From: Oceanospirillaceae bacterium
GTDB taxonomy: Bacteria > Pseudomonadota > Gammaproteobacteria > Pseudomonadales > Oceanobacteraceae
DNA length: 38,578 nucleotides
NCBI GenBank assembly: GCA_024234265.1
Contig: JACKOM010000018.1
Location: forward strand, 1 to 38,578
Reading direction: 5' to 3'
The notes beneath the pieces are model-generated. The model worked only from the letters and a program-made list of their open reading frames with translations. It was not told where the DNA came from and made no database searches. Positions within the stretch are counted from its first letter, which is position 1. Each line of letters begins with the position of its first letter. Positions 37,575 through 38,578 of this stretch are shown in pieces. Position numbers and translations under genes: made by a program.

Positions 37575-38578
37575 TCAGCGGTTTGATTTGTTTTTAAGAC
37601 GCTCCAGCTGGTCCAGTCTTTCCTGTATGTCCAGCAGTGTTTGGTCAGCGATGATGGCCAATGGCCGTTTTTTCAAATATTCCAGCACCATTTTGAGCAG
37701 CTGTTTGGTTTCAGCATCTGTACCACTGTTGTTGGTGTAATTGTTGATAGTGCTATTGTTGACCACAGGCTGCTGCCCGGTCCTAATAGCCTCCAGATTT
37801 TCCACCTGTTGCATGGCATAAGGCGTCTGTAAAACCCAGTCAGGCACCACATACTCATTGCCCCGCTCACCCACCAGCATTTTCCTGTCAACAAACCCAC
37901 CGGAAAACCGCTGATCAACTGTGGCTCTGTGTTTCCGGCCATCTTTTGCACCGGTCACATCAGTAAAACCACCCTCTGCAAATTGTGGCACCAGCCCATC
38001 AAAAATGTTGCTTAGAAAACTTGTACCCAAAGCAGATGCGGCACCGATCAATGCCAGACCAACCGGGCCCAGTGCTGCATTTTTCAGCACCTGTGTGCTG
38101 ATCCAGTTGGCAATGGCTTTGGCTGCGATGGCTTTTAACTCAGCTTTCAGGTTACTCAGTATCTGTTTGGTGGCCTCTGCCTGTGTTTTTGCATTGTGAG
38201 CGATCTGCAAACCCATCAGGGCATAGTTTTCAATAGCCTGCTCCTGCAGCTCTATTTTCTGCCGCTCAATTTCCAGCTGCTCATTTTCTTTGTCAATCTG
38301 CTCCATCATGCTCTGCCAGTAGGCATCAACCGCCTCCATCTGCATGTCATACTCATGGGTAATCTCACCCCTCAGATTTTTCTGCTCTGCCAGCAAATAA
38401 TTTTCCAGCTTGAATTTGTCAGCATCACCAGAAAACTCCAGTGCAGATACATCACCCTCATCCTTTATCAGTTTCAGCTGCCGCTGCACCTCTTTGAGCC
38501 TTTTGTCCAGCTGCTCTGCATCATCTTTGAGCGGGCTGAGCGGGGTGATGGGCTTGCCATCATCACCCACCGGGGCAG
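37575..38578 (-). CDS. Tail tape measure protein, C-terminal part (enters from right edge)
   Basis: Last 334 codons of the tape measure gene. The frame is open to the right edge, so the GTG at 38570 is not a real start. It contains a long coiled coil (Glu/Gln/Lys-rich), an Ala-rich hydrophobic stretch (ANWISTQVLKNAALGPVGLA) and then the signature FAEGGFTDVTG and GERGNEYVVPDWV, which is typical of tape measure C-termini. An Asn/Thr-rich linker and a terminal helix follow. It stops 2 nt before the next gene (37572). Read with positions 1-1831 it forms one 944-codon frame, which is the main evidence that the window is a closed circle. Confidence 0.9.
   Translation of the reverse strand, partial: APVGDDGKPITPLSPLKDDAEQLDKRLKEVQRQLKLIKDEGDVSALEFSGDADKFKLENYLLAEQKNLRGEITHEYDMQMEAVDAYWQSMMEQIDKENEQLEIERQKIELQEQAIENYALMGLQIAHNAKTQAEATKQILSNLKAELKAIAAKAIANWISTQVLKNAALGPVGLALIGAASALGTSFLSNIFDGLVPQFAEGGFTDVTGAKDGRKHRATVDQRFSGGFVDRKMLVGERGNEYVVPDWVLQTPYAMQQVENLEAIRTGQQPVVNNSTINNYTNNSGTDAETKQLLKMVLEYLKKRPLAIIADQTLLDIQERLDQLERLKNKSNR

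Overview
The window looks like one complete genome of a tailed phage (siphovirus type) that infects a member of the Bacteroidota. The tape measure gene runs off the left edge and re-enters at the right edge in the same reading frame. Joining base 38578 to base 1 gives one open frame of 944 codons, so the 38.6 kb molecule is most simply circular or circularly permuted and was cut inside that gene. Bacteroidota is suggested by promoter boxes of the TAnnTTTG type, the near absence of Shine-Dalgarno sequences, signal peptides ending in -AQ/-GQ, and an LpxA-like protein that points to a lipid A-bearing host. Almost every gene is on the minus strand, so transcription runs from high to low coordinates.

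Layout, in the direction of transcription. 34.0-38.6 kb joined to 1-2.3 kb is the tail operon: a gp10-like protein, the tape measure and two large distal tail proteins. 33.5-34.0 kb is an unusual intergenic island with a tRNA-Met, several hairpins and, on the plus strand, the severed C-terminus of a tyrosine recombinase. 27.3-33.4 kb is the replication module: small proteins, a DnaA domain IV-like protein, a large primase-helicase and an HNH nuclease. It contains a 10-bp-phased iteron cluster at 28.24-28.45 kb that I take as the likely origin. 23.7-27.3 kb is an A+T-rich accessory island of three DNA methyltransferases and small genes, separated by long imperfect inverted repeats built like integron attC sites. 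18.0-23.4 kb carries a virion protein, a fibre-like protein with a signal peptide, the S49 prohead protease, scaffold, major capsid protein and further structural genes. 13.5-17.9 kb has a glycosyltransferase, terminase small and large subunits and a small conserved gene. 10.3-13.5 kb has the portal, a connector, two holin-like proteins and an amidase endolysin. 6.6-10.2 kb has a metallophosphoesterase, an HD phosphohydrolase and a secreted glycosidase-like protein. 2.6-6.5 kb has tail-assembly-type genes with an inserted LpxA-like acyltransferase and a family 2 glycosyltransferase.

The structural and lysis operons share one promoter type that I could read by eye: TGTCCTTT, exactly 20 nt, then a Bacteroidota -7 box (YAnnTTTG). 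Nine copies of the 8-mer were found and eight have the downstream box at the same spacing. At five of these promoters the start codon lies only 4-5 nt after the -7 box, which predicts leaderless mRNAs. Intrinsic terminators directly precede several of them, so terminator plus promoter forms a compact punctuation unit between operons.

The observations most worth a second look are this promoter regulon with leaderless starts, the attC-like cassette array of methyltransferases without an integron integrase, the symmetric iteron origin, a canonical -1 slippery heptamer whose shifted frame shares a 34-bp identical block with a structural gene 15 kb away, and the lipid A/glycan gene set (LpxA-like, two glycosyltransferases, one glycosidase).
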